Assembly: GCF_000626635.1 (NCBI RefSeq)
Contig: NZ_CP007451.1
Span: 186,001 to 250,000 of the forward strand
DNA: 64,000 nt
Direction of reading: 5' to 3'
Source: Draconibacterium orientale
Lineage (GTDB): Bacteria; Bacteroidota; Bacteroidia; Bacteroidales; Prolixibacteraceae
The notes below the pieces were generated by a model that worked only from the letters and a program-made list of their open reading frames with translations, did no database searches and was not told where the DNA came from. How positions within the stretch are numbered: the stretch's first letter is position 1; each line of letters starts with the position of its first letter. Position numbers and translations under genes: made by a program. Of the stretch, positions 1 through 9,728 are shown in pieces.

Positions 1-3000
1 CACTTAAGCAAGTTTCTTGCTATTGCAGCTTTGATTATGTTTCAAACAGTTCTTTCTTTTACCGCCTGGTCGCAAACCATTGCAGTAAAAGGGAATGTAA
101 CCGACCAGGATTCCGGAGAAGGGCTTCCCGGAGTTAATGTTGTTGTAAAAGGAACTACCAACGGTACAATTACCCAGCCAGATGGTTCCTATGAACTTAA
201 CGTAAGCCCAACCGCCACATTACAGTTTTCTTTTATCGGATATACAATCCAGGAGGTTCCTGTAAATAACCAAACCGAAATAAATGTTGCGCTTGAAATG
301 GAGGCAACAGAACTGGAAGAAGTGGTGGCAATTGGTTACGGTACCGTAAAGAAAAGAGACATTACCGGATCGGTATCATCGGTAAGTGGTGAAGCGCTGG
401 AAGCCATTCCGGTTACTTCGGCTGCCGAAGCAATGGCCGGACAAATGGCCGGTGTGCAGGTAATGGCCACTGAAGGATCGCCTGACGCCGAAATTAAAAT
501 CCGTGTTCGAGGTGGCGGTTCTATCACTCAGGACAACTCGCCAATGTATATTGTTGATGGATTTCCGGTGAGTACAATATCGGATATTCCTGCCTCCGAA
601 ATTCAATCGATCGACGTGTTGAAAGATGCATCGTCAACCGCAATTTACGGAGCACGTGGTGCAAACGGTGTAATTATTATTACCACTAAAAGCGGAAAAA
701 CAGGAAAAGTATCAGTGAGCTACAACATGTACAGTGGTTTTAAAAATATTGCCAATACACTTAACACGTTAAGTGTTGAAGACTTTGTACACTGGCAGTA
801 CGAACTTGCCAATTTACGCAACGAAGAAAACAACCTGCAATCGTACGAACGGTATTTTGGTAAATACCAGGATATCGATTTATATGCAGGACAAGTGGGT
901 AACGACTGGATGGAACAGGTTTATGGCCGTACCGGACGCGTTTTTAACCACGATTTAAGTGTTCGCGGAGGATCGGAAAAATTTGCCTACAATTTCAGTT
1001 ACGCCGGTGTTAAAAATCGCGAAATCATGTTAGGATCGGATTATAAACGTGATAATGTGAACTTTAAATTAGATCACAACCCGGCTGACAATGTGAAGCT
1101 ATCTTACTCGATGCGTTACGCGCAGACAAAAATTGGAGGTGGTGGTGCCATCGAGCAAACCACAGCTACTCCAACCGATTCGCGTGTAAAACACTCCATG
1201 ATCTACTCTCCTATTCCATTGAACGGACTGGAAGATTATGCCGATGAAGAAGTTTCAAGTTATATGATCAACCCATTGACTGCTGTTGCTGATAACGATC
1301 AGGAGCAGAGAAGAACCACTCTGAATTTGGGTGCAAGTTTCCAGTGGGACATTATCGACGGTTTAACTTTTAAAACTGAAGTGGGTTACCAAACCTACGA
1401 CCTCGATCGCGATCGTTTTTACGGACCAAGTACCTACTACGTAAAAAACTACACCGACGCCGATTACCAGGGTTTACCGGCTGCCGAAATGGAAAAACGC
1501 AAACAGGAAACGTTCAGGAATACAAATACACTGAATTTCGACTTTAAAAACATTATTAATAATGAAGACCACAGCGTGAAGTTACTGGCAGGTCAGGAAA
1601 TACTTTACGGAAAATCGAGCACACTTACCGATATCGTTCAGGGATACCCGTCATTCTTTACTTCAAGCGAAGTATTTCGTTTAACAACGCAAGGCGTTCC
1701 GTTAAGTATCGATAATGAAATCAGTGCCGACAATAAACTGCTGTCGTTTTTTGGTCGTGCCAATTACGATTACAAAGGAAAATACCTCGTTTCTGCAACA
1801 TTCAGGGCCGACGGTTCAAGTAAATTTGCCGAAGGTAACCGCTGGGGCTATTTCCCATCGGCAGCTGTTGCATGGCGCATCTCGGAAGAAAGCTTTATGG
1901 AAGGCCTATCTTCAACACTCAGCAACTTAAAACTAAGAGTGAGCTACGGTACCGCCGGTAACAACAATATTGTATCGGGGCAAATGGTACAGGAATTCAG
2001 TTCCAGCAATACCACTTACATTAATGATGTATCGGGGTACTGGGCAGTTTCATCGCGGATGGCGAATCCCGATCTGATTTGGGAAACAACCGTAACCCGA
2101 AACGTTGGTCTCGATTTTGGCTTGTTCAACAACCGTTTGAGCGGAACTGTGGAAACTTATTTGAATACTACTTCCGATTTGTTGATCGACTTCCCGGTAT
2201 CGGGAACAGGTTACAGCTCGCAATTCAGAAACATGGGTGAAACCGAAAACAAAGGTATCGAGGCCTCAATTAACTGGGTAGCCGTTGATAAAAAGGATTT
2301 CGGACTGAACTTCGGCTTTAATTTCGGAATGAACAAGAATAAAATTAAGTCGCTCGGAATTATGGAAGACTTTGGCGTGGCATCAGGCTGGGCCTCTACC
2401 GAAATTGGTACCGATTACTGGATCGAACAGGGAAGTCCGGTTGGCCAGATTCGCGGTTACCTCTCTGACGGCAGGTACGAAGTTTCCGATTTCCAGGGCT
2501 ACGACGCAGATGCCAATGAGTGGATTTTAAAAGATGGCGTTGCCGACAATACCAGCATTATAGGTACCGTTCGTCCGGGATCGATGAAACTGAAAGATAT
2601 TACCGGCGACGGCGAAGTTACCGTTGACGATAATACCATTATCGGCGATGTCAATCCAAAAGCTACAGGTGGTTTTAACTTGTCGGCTCGTGTTTACGAC
2701 TTCGATCTTTCGGCCATTTTTAGCTGGAGTGTTGGAAACGACGTTTACAACGCCAACAAAATCGAGTACACATCAACAAGTAGATATCCTTACCGAAATA
2801 TGATCGATATTATGGCCGACGGAAAACGCTGGACCAACATCGACGAAAGCGGACAGCTGGTAAACGATCCGGCAACATTAGAAGCCATGAATGCCAATAC
2901 CACAATGTGGTCGCCATACATGGATAGATATGTTCTTAGCGACTGGGCTGTTGAAGATGGCTCGTTCCTGCGACTGAATACGTTAACATTGGGATACACA

Positions 3001-3204
3001 GTTCCTAAGGTACTTACTAGAAAAGTACATATTGAAAATTTAAGGTTGTACGCCACAGCCAACAATGTATTTGTTCTTACCAATTATTCTGGATTTGATC
3101 CTGAGGTTTCAACTCGACGAAAAACACCACTTACACCAGGTGTTGATTACTCGCCTTACCCAAAAAGCAGACAATTCATTTTTGGTTTAAACATTAACTT
3201 TTAA
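1..3204 (+). CDS. SusC-like TonB-dependent outer-membrane receptor (5' end outside window)
   Basis: Outer-membrane importer of oligosaccharides that pairs with the SusD-like lipoprotein encoded 11 bp downstream. The reading frame is open to the first base of the window, and the first visible residues are the hydrophobic part of a signal peptide ending near TAWSQ, so only the very start is missing. Visible parts in order are a carboxypeptidase-regulatory-like domain (VKGNVTDQDSGEGLPGVNV), a plug domain beginning near GYGTVKKRDITGS, and a long beta-barrel ending in a terminal Phe (GLNINF), as is usual for outer-membrane proteins. About 1,060 residues are visible, normal for SusC. It heads a pectin locus, so a pectic oligosaccharide is the probable substrate; that is inference from its neighbours. 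The family assignment is certain. Confidence 0.96.
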   Translation, partial: HLSKFLAIAALIMFQTVLSFTAWSQTIAVKGNVTDQDSGEGLPGVNVVVKGTTNGTITQPDGSYELNVSPTATLQFSFIGYTIQEVPVNNQTEINVALEMEATELEEVVAIGYGTVKKRDITGSVSSVSGEALEAIPVTSAAEAMAGQMAGVQVMATEGSPDAEIKIRVRGGGSITQDNSPMYIVDGFPVSTISDIPASEIQSIDVLKDASSTAIYGARGANGVIIITTKSGKTGKVSVSYNMYSGFKNIANTLNTLSVEDFVHWQYELANLRNEENNLQSYERYFGKYQDIDLYAGQVGNDWMEQVYGRTGRVFNHDLSVRGGSEKFAYNFSYAGVKNREIMLGSDYKRDNVNFKLDHNPADNVKLSYSMRYAQTKIGGGGAIEQTTATPTDSRVKHSMIYSPIPLNGLEDYADEEVSSYMINPLTAVADNDQEQRRTTLNLGASFQWDIIDGLTFKTEVGYQTYDLDRDRFYGPSTYYVKNYTDADYQGLPAAEMEKRKQETFRNTNTLNFDFKNIINNEDHSVKLLAGQEILYGKSSTLTDIVQGYPSFFTSSEVFRLTTQGVPLSIDNEISADNKLLSFFGRANYDYKGKYLVSATFRADGSSKFAEGNRWGYFPSAAVAWRISEESFMEGLSSTLSNLKLRVSYGTAGNNNIVSGQMVQEFSSSNTTYINDVSGYWAVSSRMANPDLIWETTVTRNVGLDFGLFNNRLSGTVETYLNTTSDLLIDFPVSGTGYSSQFRNMGETENKGIEASINWVAVDKKDFGLNFGFNFGMNKNKIKSLGIMEDFGVASGWASTEIGTDYWIEQGSPVGQIRGYLSDGRYEVSDFQGYDADANEWILKDGVADNTSIIGTVRPGSMKLKDITGDGEVTVDDNTIIGDVNPKATGGFNLSARVYDFDLSAIFSWSVGNDVYNANKIEYTSTSRYPYRNMIDIMADGKRWTNIDESGQLVNDPATLEAMNANTTMWSPYMDRYVLSDWAVEDGSFLRLNTLTLGYTVPKVLTRKVHIENLRLYATANNVFVLTNYSGFDPEVSTRRKTPLTPGVDYSPYPKSRQFIFGLNINF

Positions 3205-3215
3205 TTGAAACTACG

Positions 3216-4991
3216 ATGAAAATGAATAAAATAGCATATATAACGATATTATTTTTCGCGGTGGTTTTCACCTCATGCGATGAATACCTTGATGCTCCTA
3301 CGCAATCAACAATGGATGAATCGTTGATCTTCTCGAACGTTGAGTTGGCGCAGGGAGCCATCGATGGAATTAAAGAACCGATGGGACAAACCAACTCGTA
3401 TCGTGGTCGATTTCTTACCCACTACGGTTCGAACACCGATATTGAGTGGAACAACTCAACCTCTGAAAATGCCCGTGGCGATTTGTCGCGTTACGTAAAT
3501 TCACCAACCAACTCGGATATGAACCGTGATAACGTATACTGGGCAATGTTGTACCGCGGAATTGAGCGTGCCAACATTTGTATCAGAGGACTGCGCACAT
3601 ACGGAAATCCTGAGCCGGGAACTGCAATGGGTCAACTTTTGGGTGAAGCGATTACTTTGCGGTCGATTTACTACGCTGACCTGTTAAAATCGCATGGCGA
3701 TATTGTAGCCCGTTTCGAGCCTATTTCTTCTGAAACGATTTACTTACCAAAATCGAACAGAGACGAGATTTACAAGCATGTAATTGCCGATTTGGAAGAG
3801 GCTGCAACGTTGGTAGCCTGGCCGGGCGAAACCGAAGCAACTGCCACCACCGAGCAGGTGAACAAAGCATTTGTAAAAGGTTTGCGCGCACGTTTATGCA
3901 TGGCAGCAGCCGGATATTCACAACGCGGAAGTTCTATCAGCAGAAGTTCTGATCCTGAACTATCGGTAAGCACTTTGTATCCAATCGCTTTGCAGGAATG
4001 TAAAGACATTATAAACAGTGGAACGGCATCGCTCGAGCCTTCTTTCGAAACCGTTTGGCGGAAGAACTGCGAAGAGGTAATTACTGCTGGCAGCGAGTCG
4101 CTTTGGGAAGTACCGTTTGCCGAAGGTCGCGGACGCCATTTATTTACTTACGCCGTGCGTCACCAGGCAGCCGACCAATACACCGGTCAGCCACGCGGAG
4201 GTAGCTACGGTCCTACTCCAAATGTATTTTACGATTTCGATGCTAAAGACACCCGCCGCGATGTAACTTGTGTTCCTTACAGCTGGAGTAAATCAAATCC
4301 TGCCGTTCAGGAACTGATGGGAATTGATACCTGGTATTTCGGAAAATGGCGTTACGAGTGGATGACTCGTTACGTAACATCAACCAACGACGATGGTGTA
4401 AACAAAATTTACATGCGTTATGCCGAGGTTATTTTAATGGCCGCCGAAATTGAAAATGAATTGAACGGTCCTTCAGCAGCAGCACCTTATTTAAAAATGA
4501 TTCGCCAAAGAGCGTTTAATGAAGAAGACTGGTCGACAAAAGTTGATGCTTATGTTGATGCTCTGAATTCAAAAGAAGCGATGTTTAACGCCATTGTTGA
4601 TGAACATGGTTTTGAGTTATGTGGCGAAATGGAACGCAAACAGGCACTTATCCGTTGGAATTTGCTGAAATCGAAAATGGACGAAACAAAACAGAAAATG
4701 GACGACCTGCGTAACCGCACCGGTGAATATGCCGATGTTCCGTCAAAAATTTACTACAACTACCTGCCCGATGGCGAAACGCTCGATTTTTACGGACTGG
4801 AAAGAGGCGAAACCGACGATATGCTGACCGAATACGATTACGCAGAAAACTGGGCCGGACCAGATCAGCTTGAAGACGACAAGATCAATTCGCTCTATAC
4901 CAACGATCCTGACCAAAACCAGTACTGGCCAATTTGGCAGGTGTTTATTGATGCAAGTAACGGGATGTTGAACAACGACCCGGTTAACTAA
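3216..4991 (+). CDS. SusD/RagB-like surface glycan-binding lipoprotein
   Basis: Surface lipoprotein that forms the lid of the SusC transporter and captures oligosaccharides. The N-terminus is a lipoprotein signal peptide with lipobox FTSC (Cys near residue 20), followed by the typical D-E-Y-L-D-A-P start of mature SusD proteins. The middle has the helical TPR-like region usual in SusD (AITLRSIYYADLL) and the late part has YMRYAEVILMAAE, a conserved SusD segment. Its 591 residues are normal for the family. The start is the ATG 11 bp after the SusC stop, so the two are almost surely co-transcribed. Ligand specificity cannot be read from sequence; the downstream enzymes suggest pectin fragments. 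Confidence 0.96.
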   Translation: MKMNKIAYITILFFAVVFTSCDEYLDAPTQSTMDESLIFSNVELAQGAIDGIKEPMGQTNSYRGRFLTHYGSNTDIEWNNSTSENARGDLSRYVNSPTNSDMNRDNVYWAMLYRGIERANICIRGLRTYGNPEPGTAMGQLLGEAITLRSIYYADLLKSHGDIVARFEPISSETIYLPKSNRDEIYKHVIADLEEAATLVAWPGETEATATTEQVNKAFVKGLRARLCMAAAGYSQRGSSISRSSDPELSVSTLYPIALQECKDIINSGTASLEPSFETVWRKNCEEVITAGSESLWEVPFAEGRGRHLFTYAVRHQAADQYTGQPRGGSYGPTPNVFYDFDAKDTRRDVTCVPYSWSKSNPAVQELMGIDTWYFGKWRYEWMTRYVTSTNDDGVNKIYMRYAEVILMAAEIENELNGPSAAAPYLKMIRQRAFNEEDWSTKVDAYVDALNSKEAMFNAIVDEHGFELCGEMERKQALIRWNLLKSKMDETKQKMDDLRNRTGEYADVPSKIYYNYLPDGETLDFYGLERGETDDMLTEYDYAENWAGPDQLEDDKINSLYTNDPDQNQYWPIWQVFIDASNGMLNNDPVN

Positions 4992-5023
4992 AATCGTTTT
5001 TGTGAATTAAAGAAAAGAATCAG

Positions 5024-6607
5024 ATGAAAAAAATATTTAGAAATATTGGAATCTTGTTGGGCATTGTTGCTTTATTCGCAATAAACGCCTGCGAAGATGA
5101 TATCACTCCGGTTATTGAAGAACTGGAATTCGACAGGGTATTTACGCCCCTGGAGCTGGAAGCTAAAATCAGCAACCAAACGGTAGTATCCTTAAGCTGG
5201 GGATTCAACAAAAAAGTACAAACGTATGAACTGGAAATCAGCGACGACAGCTTATCGTTTGCCAATATTATTCATACCGCAACGGTTGGCCCCGACGATC
5301 TGCCTTACGTTTACGAATTGCCAGCCGGTAACTCGCAATACTCGGCACGTGTAAAAGGGATGAACGACAGTATTGCCGACTCAAAATGGGCAGAACTGGC
5401 ATTTAAATCATTGCCCGAGAATATTTTTAATAAGTATGACGTAGCCATGACCGGGCTGAACAGCATCGATGTTAGCTGGACTCCCGGAAAAGCAGTTACT
5501 GCGTTAAGCTTTGTTTCAAGCGAAGGTGAAATTACCTATGATATCTCTGCTGATGAGAAAACTGCCGGAATGAAATCGATCACCGATCTGCCAAATGGCG
5601 AATATGTGATCACGATCCTGAATGGCAACAAAGGTCGCGGAGTACAGGATTACATCATGGAAGGCGATGTATTTGTTGATGCCGGCGAAGATCTGGCTGC
5701 AGCAATCAGCGGTGCCGAATCGGGCGATGTGCTTATTCTGGCTGCCGGGGCACAATTTGGTTTCGAAGGCGATATGATGCTGGAAAGAGCCATAAAAATT
5801 AAAGGACTCGATGGTGATCTTCCGGTAATTTATGCCACAAGCGGCGACCGTATGTTTTACATTGGAGCAAGCATTCTCCCAACCGAAGAAATTGTTTTCG
5901 AGAACCTGAATATGAGCGGTTACACGAATATGGACGCTTCGCAAGGGCAAATCCGTGGTGTTTTTGATATGGAAAGCGAAGCCTGTAACATTGGCGCCGT
6001 TAAATTCATTGGTTGTAAAATGTACTACATGGGCCGCCAGATTATGCGTCTGCGTGGTGGTTCAGACCAAACCATTGGCGAATTCCTGGTTGACGACTGT
6101 ATCATTCACAACCTGGGTAAAAGCAGTGGTAGTTATGGCGTTTTCTGCGCTACCGAAACCAATACAAATGCAACTGTTGTAAAAATTACCAACTCAACCA
6201 TCGACAGTTTAAAATGCCATTTCATCCGCTACGACGATCCTGTGGCATGCGAAAGTATTATTGTTGAAAACTGTACATTCAACAAAACACCGTTTAGCTC
6301 GGGCCGTTATTTAATGGATATCCGAAATGCTGTTATCACAAGCGGCGTTCAGGTTACGAACTGTATTTTCGGCACAACTTCTTATGGCGACGAACCATCA
6401 ATCACTGGTATTCGTGCACCCGAAGATGTGGTGGTAACCATTACCAATTCATATGCAACCACCGACTTTGTAAACTCCGACTATTCAATTGTTGATCAGT
6501 TGACTTCGCTGGGTGTTACTTACGACGGTTTGTGGGAAGATCCTGACAATGGCGATTTCTCGTTCGCTTTCGATGCTGTTGACGCAGGCGACCCACGATG
6601 GAAATAA
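5024..6607 (+). CDS. Surface lipoprotein with Fn3-like N-terminus and DUF4957/DUF5123-type beta-helix
   Basis: Probably an accessory surface glycan-binding protein of the pectin SusCD complex. A lipoprotein signal peptide ends at lipobox INAC, followed by an acidic EDD stretch typical of surface-exported Bacteroidota lipoproteins. Residues of about 45-210 look like two fibronectin type III-like modules (VVSLSWGFNKKVQTYELEIS; SIDVSWTPGKAV). The rest has repeated short strands with N-C-T/N-S-T turns (IIVENCTFN, VKITNSTIDS) like a right-handed beta-helix, matching the DUF4957/DUF5123 proteins common in pectin loci. I see no lyase catalytic motif, so binding is more likely than catalysis. It is the third gene of the SusCD operon. 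Domain names are recalled from family resemblance, not searched. Confidence 0.8.
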   Translation: MKKIFRNIGILLGIVALFAINACEDDITPVIEELEFDRVFTPLELEAKISNQTVVSLSWGFNKKVQTYELEISDDSLSFANIIHTATVGPDDLPYVYELPAGNSQYSARVKGMNDSIADSKWAELAFKSLPENIFNKYDVAMTGLNSIDVSWTPGKAVTALSFVSSEGEITYDISADEKTAGMKSITDLPNGEYVITILNGNKGRGVQDYIMEGDVFVDAGEDLAAAISGAESGDVLILAAGAQFGFEGDMMLERAIKIKGLDGDLPVIYATSGDRMFYIGASILPTEEIVFENLNMSGYTNMDASQGQIRGVFDMESEACNIGAVKFIGCKMYYMGRQIMRLRGGSDQTIGEFLVDDCIIHNLGKSSGSYGVFCATETNTNATVVKITNSTIDSLKCHFIRYDDPVACESIIVENCTFNKTPFSSGRYLMDIRNAVITSGVQVTNCIFGTTSYGDEPSITGIRAPEDVVVTITNSYATTDFVNSDYSIVDQLTSLGVTYDGLWEDPDNGDFSFAFDAVDAGDPRWK

Positions 6608-6670
6608 TTTAATAAATAACGAAACGATATATTTAAGTTATCAATTAGTTAGTCTTTTAGTTAGTTAAAA

Positions 6671-6703
6671 AGAATCTCCGGGAGTATGGATCCCGGGGAT
6701 TCT
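6671..6703 (+). terminator. Hairpin between the SusCD/lipoprotein genes and the enzyme genes
   Basis: Two 13-base arms (6671-6683 and 6691-6703) pair with one G-U wobble around a 7-base loop and are followed after a few bases by a T6 run at 6712-6717. It is preceded by a TTAGT-rich stretch (6644-6664). It could be a leaky terminator or RNA-stabilising stem that lowers expression of the enzymes relative to SusCD. The ATG at 6686 lies in the loop, which argues against it being the start of the next gene. Confidence 0.55.
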
Positions 6704-6718
6704 ATCATTAATTTTTTC

Positions 6719-8101
6719 ATGAAAGTACAGGTAAGCATAATTCTGATTCTCCTTTTTCAAACGGTTTTCGGGCAACAGCAAATCGCCTTTCCGGGGGCTG
6801 AAGGAGGTGGAAAATACACAACCGGAGGTCGCGGTGGCAAGATTATTTTTGTTGATAACCTGAATAATAAAGGCAACGGAAGTTTTAGAAAAGCCATTGA
6901 GGCAGAAGGACCGCGTACCATTATTTTCAGAGTATCAGGAACCATTGAACTGGAGAAAACCATTCACATAAAAAACGGCGATCTTACCATTGCCGGGCAA
7001 ACCGCTCCGGGAGATGGAATTTGCCTGAAAAATTACGGAGTACGCGTTGACGCCGACAATGTTATTATACGCTACCTGCGTGTACGCCCCGGCGACAATG
7101 CACACGAGGAAATGGATGCCATTACCGGAATGCGAAATAAAAATATTATAATAGACCATTGCAGTTTTAGCTGGGCCAACGACGAAGTAGCTTCGTTTTA
7201 CGACAACGAAAATTTCACACTGCAATGGTGTATTATCAGCGAAAGTTTTAACCTTTCCGATCATCACAAAGGAGCACACGGTTATGGCGGTATCTGGGGC
7301 GGAAAAAATGCCAGTTTTCATCACAACCTTATTTCCGATCATGTGAGCCGGAATCCGCGGCTACAAGGATCGCGCTACACCAACAATCCGGAATTTGAAA
7401 AAGCCGATTTCAGAAATAACGTAATTTACAACTGGGGAAACAACAGCATTTATGGTGGCGAAGAAGGCCATTACAACCTGGTGAATAATTATTACAAACC
7501 CGGTCCGGCAACAAAAAAAGATGTGCGCGACCGCATCCTAAACCTCACACAAAGTTTTTTCAGCGAAAGCAGAAATACCGACACACTCCGCGCAGGTTGG
7601 TTTTACCTTGCCGGAAATATAATTGAAGGAAATAAAGAAATCTCAAAAAATAACTGGGATGGCGGTGTGCAGGTAAAACACCTCACACAGGAAATGATCG
7701 ATCAATCGCGGCTCACCAGTCCGGTTGAACATACTGCCATAAAAACTGATGACGCAAAAAAAGCGTTCAAAAAAGTACTGCGCGATGCCGGTGCCAGTTT
7801 TCAGCGCGACGCCGTTGACAAACGCATAATTCGCGAAGCCAACACCGGAAAAGAAAGCGTCGGCAAACAATTCAGAGATGGCGGAAAAGGAATCATCGAC
7901 AGCCAGTCCGATGTGGGAGGCTGGCCGCTTTTACGCTCCACTCCTCCTCCACCCGATGCCGACAACGACGGAATGCCCGATGAGTGGGAAAAACAAAACG
8001 GGCTGAATCCGGAACAAGTGGATAACAACGATTACAAGCTCAATAAAGAATATACCAACATTGAAGTTTACCTGAACTCGATTGTAGCCCAAAAGAAATA
8101 A
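6719..8101 (+). CDS. Pectate lyase, polysaccharide lyase family 1
   Basis: Cleaves polygalacturonate by beta-elimination, leaving unsaturated ends for the GH105 enzymes of the locus. I chose the ATG at 6719, not the in-frame ATG at 6686, because it directly begins a clean signal peptide (MKVQVSIILILLFQTVFGQ) and 6686 sits in a hairpin loop; this gives 460 residues. Family marks are the N-terminal AFPGAEGGGKYTTGGRGG, the IDH motif in IIIDHCSFSW, HHNLISDH, and the catalytic-arginine motif SRNPR. The C-terminus has a calcium-binding DADNDGMPDEWE segment often seen after PL1 and related enzymes. A second PL1 lies at 14078. Next gene begins 1 bp after the stop, so it is in an operon. Confidence 0.92.
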   Translation: MKVQVSIILILLFQTVFGQQQIAFPGAEGGGKYTTGGRGGKIIFVDNLNNKGNGSFRKAIEAEGPRTIIFRVSGTIELEKTIHIKNGDLTIAGQTAPGDGICLKNYGVRVDADNVIIRYLRVRPGDNAHEEMDAITGMRNKNIIIDHCSFSWANDEVASFYDNENFTLQWCIISESFNLSDHHKGAHGYGGIWGGKNASFHHNLISDHVSRNPRLQGSRYTNNPEFEKADFRNNVIYNWGNNSIYGGEEGHYNLVNNYYKPGPATKKDVRDRILNLTQSFFSESRNTDTLRAGWFYLAGNIIEGNKEISKNNWDGGVQVKHLTQEMIDQSRLTSPVEHTAIKTDDAKKAFKKVLRDAGASFQRDAVDKRIIREANTGKESVGKQFRDGGKGIIDSQSDVGGWPLLRSTPPPPDADNDGMPDEWEKQNGLNPEQVDNNDYKLNKEYTNIEVYLNSIVAQKK

Positions 8102-8102
8102 C

Positions 8103-9725
8103 ATGAACCTGAAACCAACGATAATAATCCTGATAATCCTTTGCGGTGTGTCGCTTTTCTGCAGTGCACAAACGGAGATTTCAAAGGTTTGGGTAGCCGA
8201 TAACGGCGACGGAACCTATAAAAATCCGATCATCCATGCCGATTATTCCGATCCGGATGTGGTGCGCGTTGGCGACGATTATTACATGATAGCCTCATCA
8301 TTTAATTGTGTTCCAGGTTTGCCAATACTTCATTCAAAAGATTTGGTAAACTGGCAACTTATAACTTATGCTCTGCCGAAACAGGTTCCTGAAGACGTGT
8401 TTAACATTCCGCAACACGGAAACGGTGTTTGGGCGCCTTGCATCCGCTACCACAATAACGAATTTTATATTTATTACCCCGATCCTGATTTTGGAATCTA
8501 TCAGATTAAAGCCAAACAGGCTGAAGGTCCGTGGTCGGAACCAATTCTGGTAAAAGCCGGAAAAGGTTTGATCGATCCGTCGCCACTATGGGACGACGAC
8601 GGGAAAGTGTATTTAACACATGCCTTTGCAGGTAGTCGAGCACGCATAAAATCGGTGCTCCTTGTTCAGGAAATGAACAGCGAAGGAACAGCGGTTATCG
8701 GCGACGAAGTAATGGTTTTCGATGGGCACGACGCTCATCCTACCGTTGAAGGACCGAAATTTTACAAGGCCAATGGATATTACTACATTTTTGCTCCGGC
8801 AGGTGGCGTTTCAACCGGTTGGCAACTTGTGCTCCGCTCGAAAAATGTGTATGGCCCGTACGAAACAAAAACAGTAATGGCTCAGGGCAAAACCGCTATT
8901 AACGGTCCGCATCAGGGAGCCTGGGTCAACACAAAAAGCGGCGAACATTGGTTCATCCATTTTCAGGATAAAGAAGCTTACGGGCGTGTTGTTCACTTAA
9001 ATCCGATGACCTGGCAAAACGACTGGCCGGTAATTGGCATTGATAAAGATGGCGATGGAATTGGCGAACCGGTGCTTACCTACCAAAAACCGGATGTTGG
9101 AGCTACTTACCCGATTTCAACTCCTCCTGAGAGTGATGAGTTTAATCGCTCTCAGCTGGGAATTCAATGGCAATGGCAGGCCAATAAACACATTTCCTAT
9201 GGCTTTCCATCGGGAAACCTTGGTTTTTATCGTTTGAATTGTATTGTGCGACCCGAGGGAGAAGACGGACTTTGGAGCATTCCAAACCTGTTGTTACAAA
9301 AGTTCCCTTCCGAAGAATTTACGGCCACTACTAAAATAACATTCAATGCCCGCACCAACAATGAAGAAACAGGTTTTGTGGTAATGGGCGAAGATTACCA
9401 GTATATTTCGTTAAAACAAATAAACAAGCAACTTCAGCTGCGTGTGGCAAAATGCGAAAATGCACGAACTGGCGGAAAGGTAATTGAACAACATTCGGAA
9501 ACTTTTGACAGCAATGAAATCTACTTCAGAATAAATGTAAAAAAAGATGCGCTATGCACTTTTAGTTATAGCAGCAACGGAAAAACATTTAAAACTGTTG
9601 GCGAAGCATTTACAGCAAAACCGGGCCGATGGATCGGTGCAAAAATAGGCTACTTTGCCCTGCGCGAAGGCATTACAAACGACTCGGGAACAGTTGATAT
9701 TGATTGGTTTAGGGTAGAGAAATAA
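8103..9725 (+). CDS. GH43 family beta-xylosidase/arabinofuranosidase-like enzyme
   Basis: Predicted to remove arabinose or xylose side groups from pectin. A signal peptide (to about FCSAQ) precedes a five-bladed propeller with the three GH43 catalytic carboxylates in context: base Asp in HADYSDPDVV, the pKa-modulating Asp in LIDPSPLWDDDGKVYL, and acid Glu in HPTVEGPKFYK. The last 200 residues form a beta-sandwich typical of the GH43 C-terminal concanavalin-like domain (TGFVVMGEDYQYISL, WIGAKIGYFALRE). The 540-residue length fits a two-domain GH43. It sits 1 bp after the PL1 gene and 3 bp before the CE8 gene, in a tight operon. Exact subfamily and sugar specificity cannot be decided here. Confidence 0.9.
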   Translation: MNLKPTIIILIILCGVSLFCSAQTEISKVWVADNGDGTYKNPIIHADYSDPDVVRVGDDYYMIASSFNCVPGLPILHSKDLVNWQLITYALPKQVPEDVFNIPQHGNGVWAPCIRYHNNEFYIYYPDPDFGIYQIKAKQAEGPWSEPILVKAGKGLIDPSPLWDDDGKVYLTHAFAGSRARIKSVLLVQEMNSEGTAVIGDEVMVFDGHDAHPTVEGPKFYKANGYYYIFAPAGGVSTGWQLVLRSKNVYGPYETKTVMAQGKTAINGPHQGAWVNTKSGEHWFIHFQDKEAYGRVVHLNPMTWQNDWPVIGIDKDGDGIGEPVLTYQKPDVGATYPISTPPESDEFNRSQLGIQWQWQANKHISYGFPSGNLGFYRLNCIVRPEGEDGLWSIPNLLLQKFPSEEFTATTKITFNARTNNEETGFVVMGEDYQYISLKQINKQLQLRVAKCENARTGGKVIEQHSETFDSNEIYFRINVKKDALCTFSYSSNGKTFKTVGEAFTAKPGRWIGAKIGYFALREGITNDSGTVDIDWFRVEK

Positions 9726-9728
9726 GCA

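Noticed and set aside
6686-6718. Upstream ATG as start of the first PL1 gene
   Set aside because: It lies in the loop of a hairpin and adds 11 residues in front of a complete signal peptide beginning at 6719.
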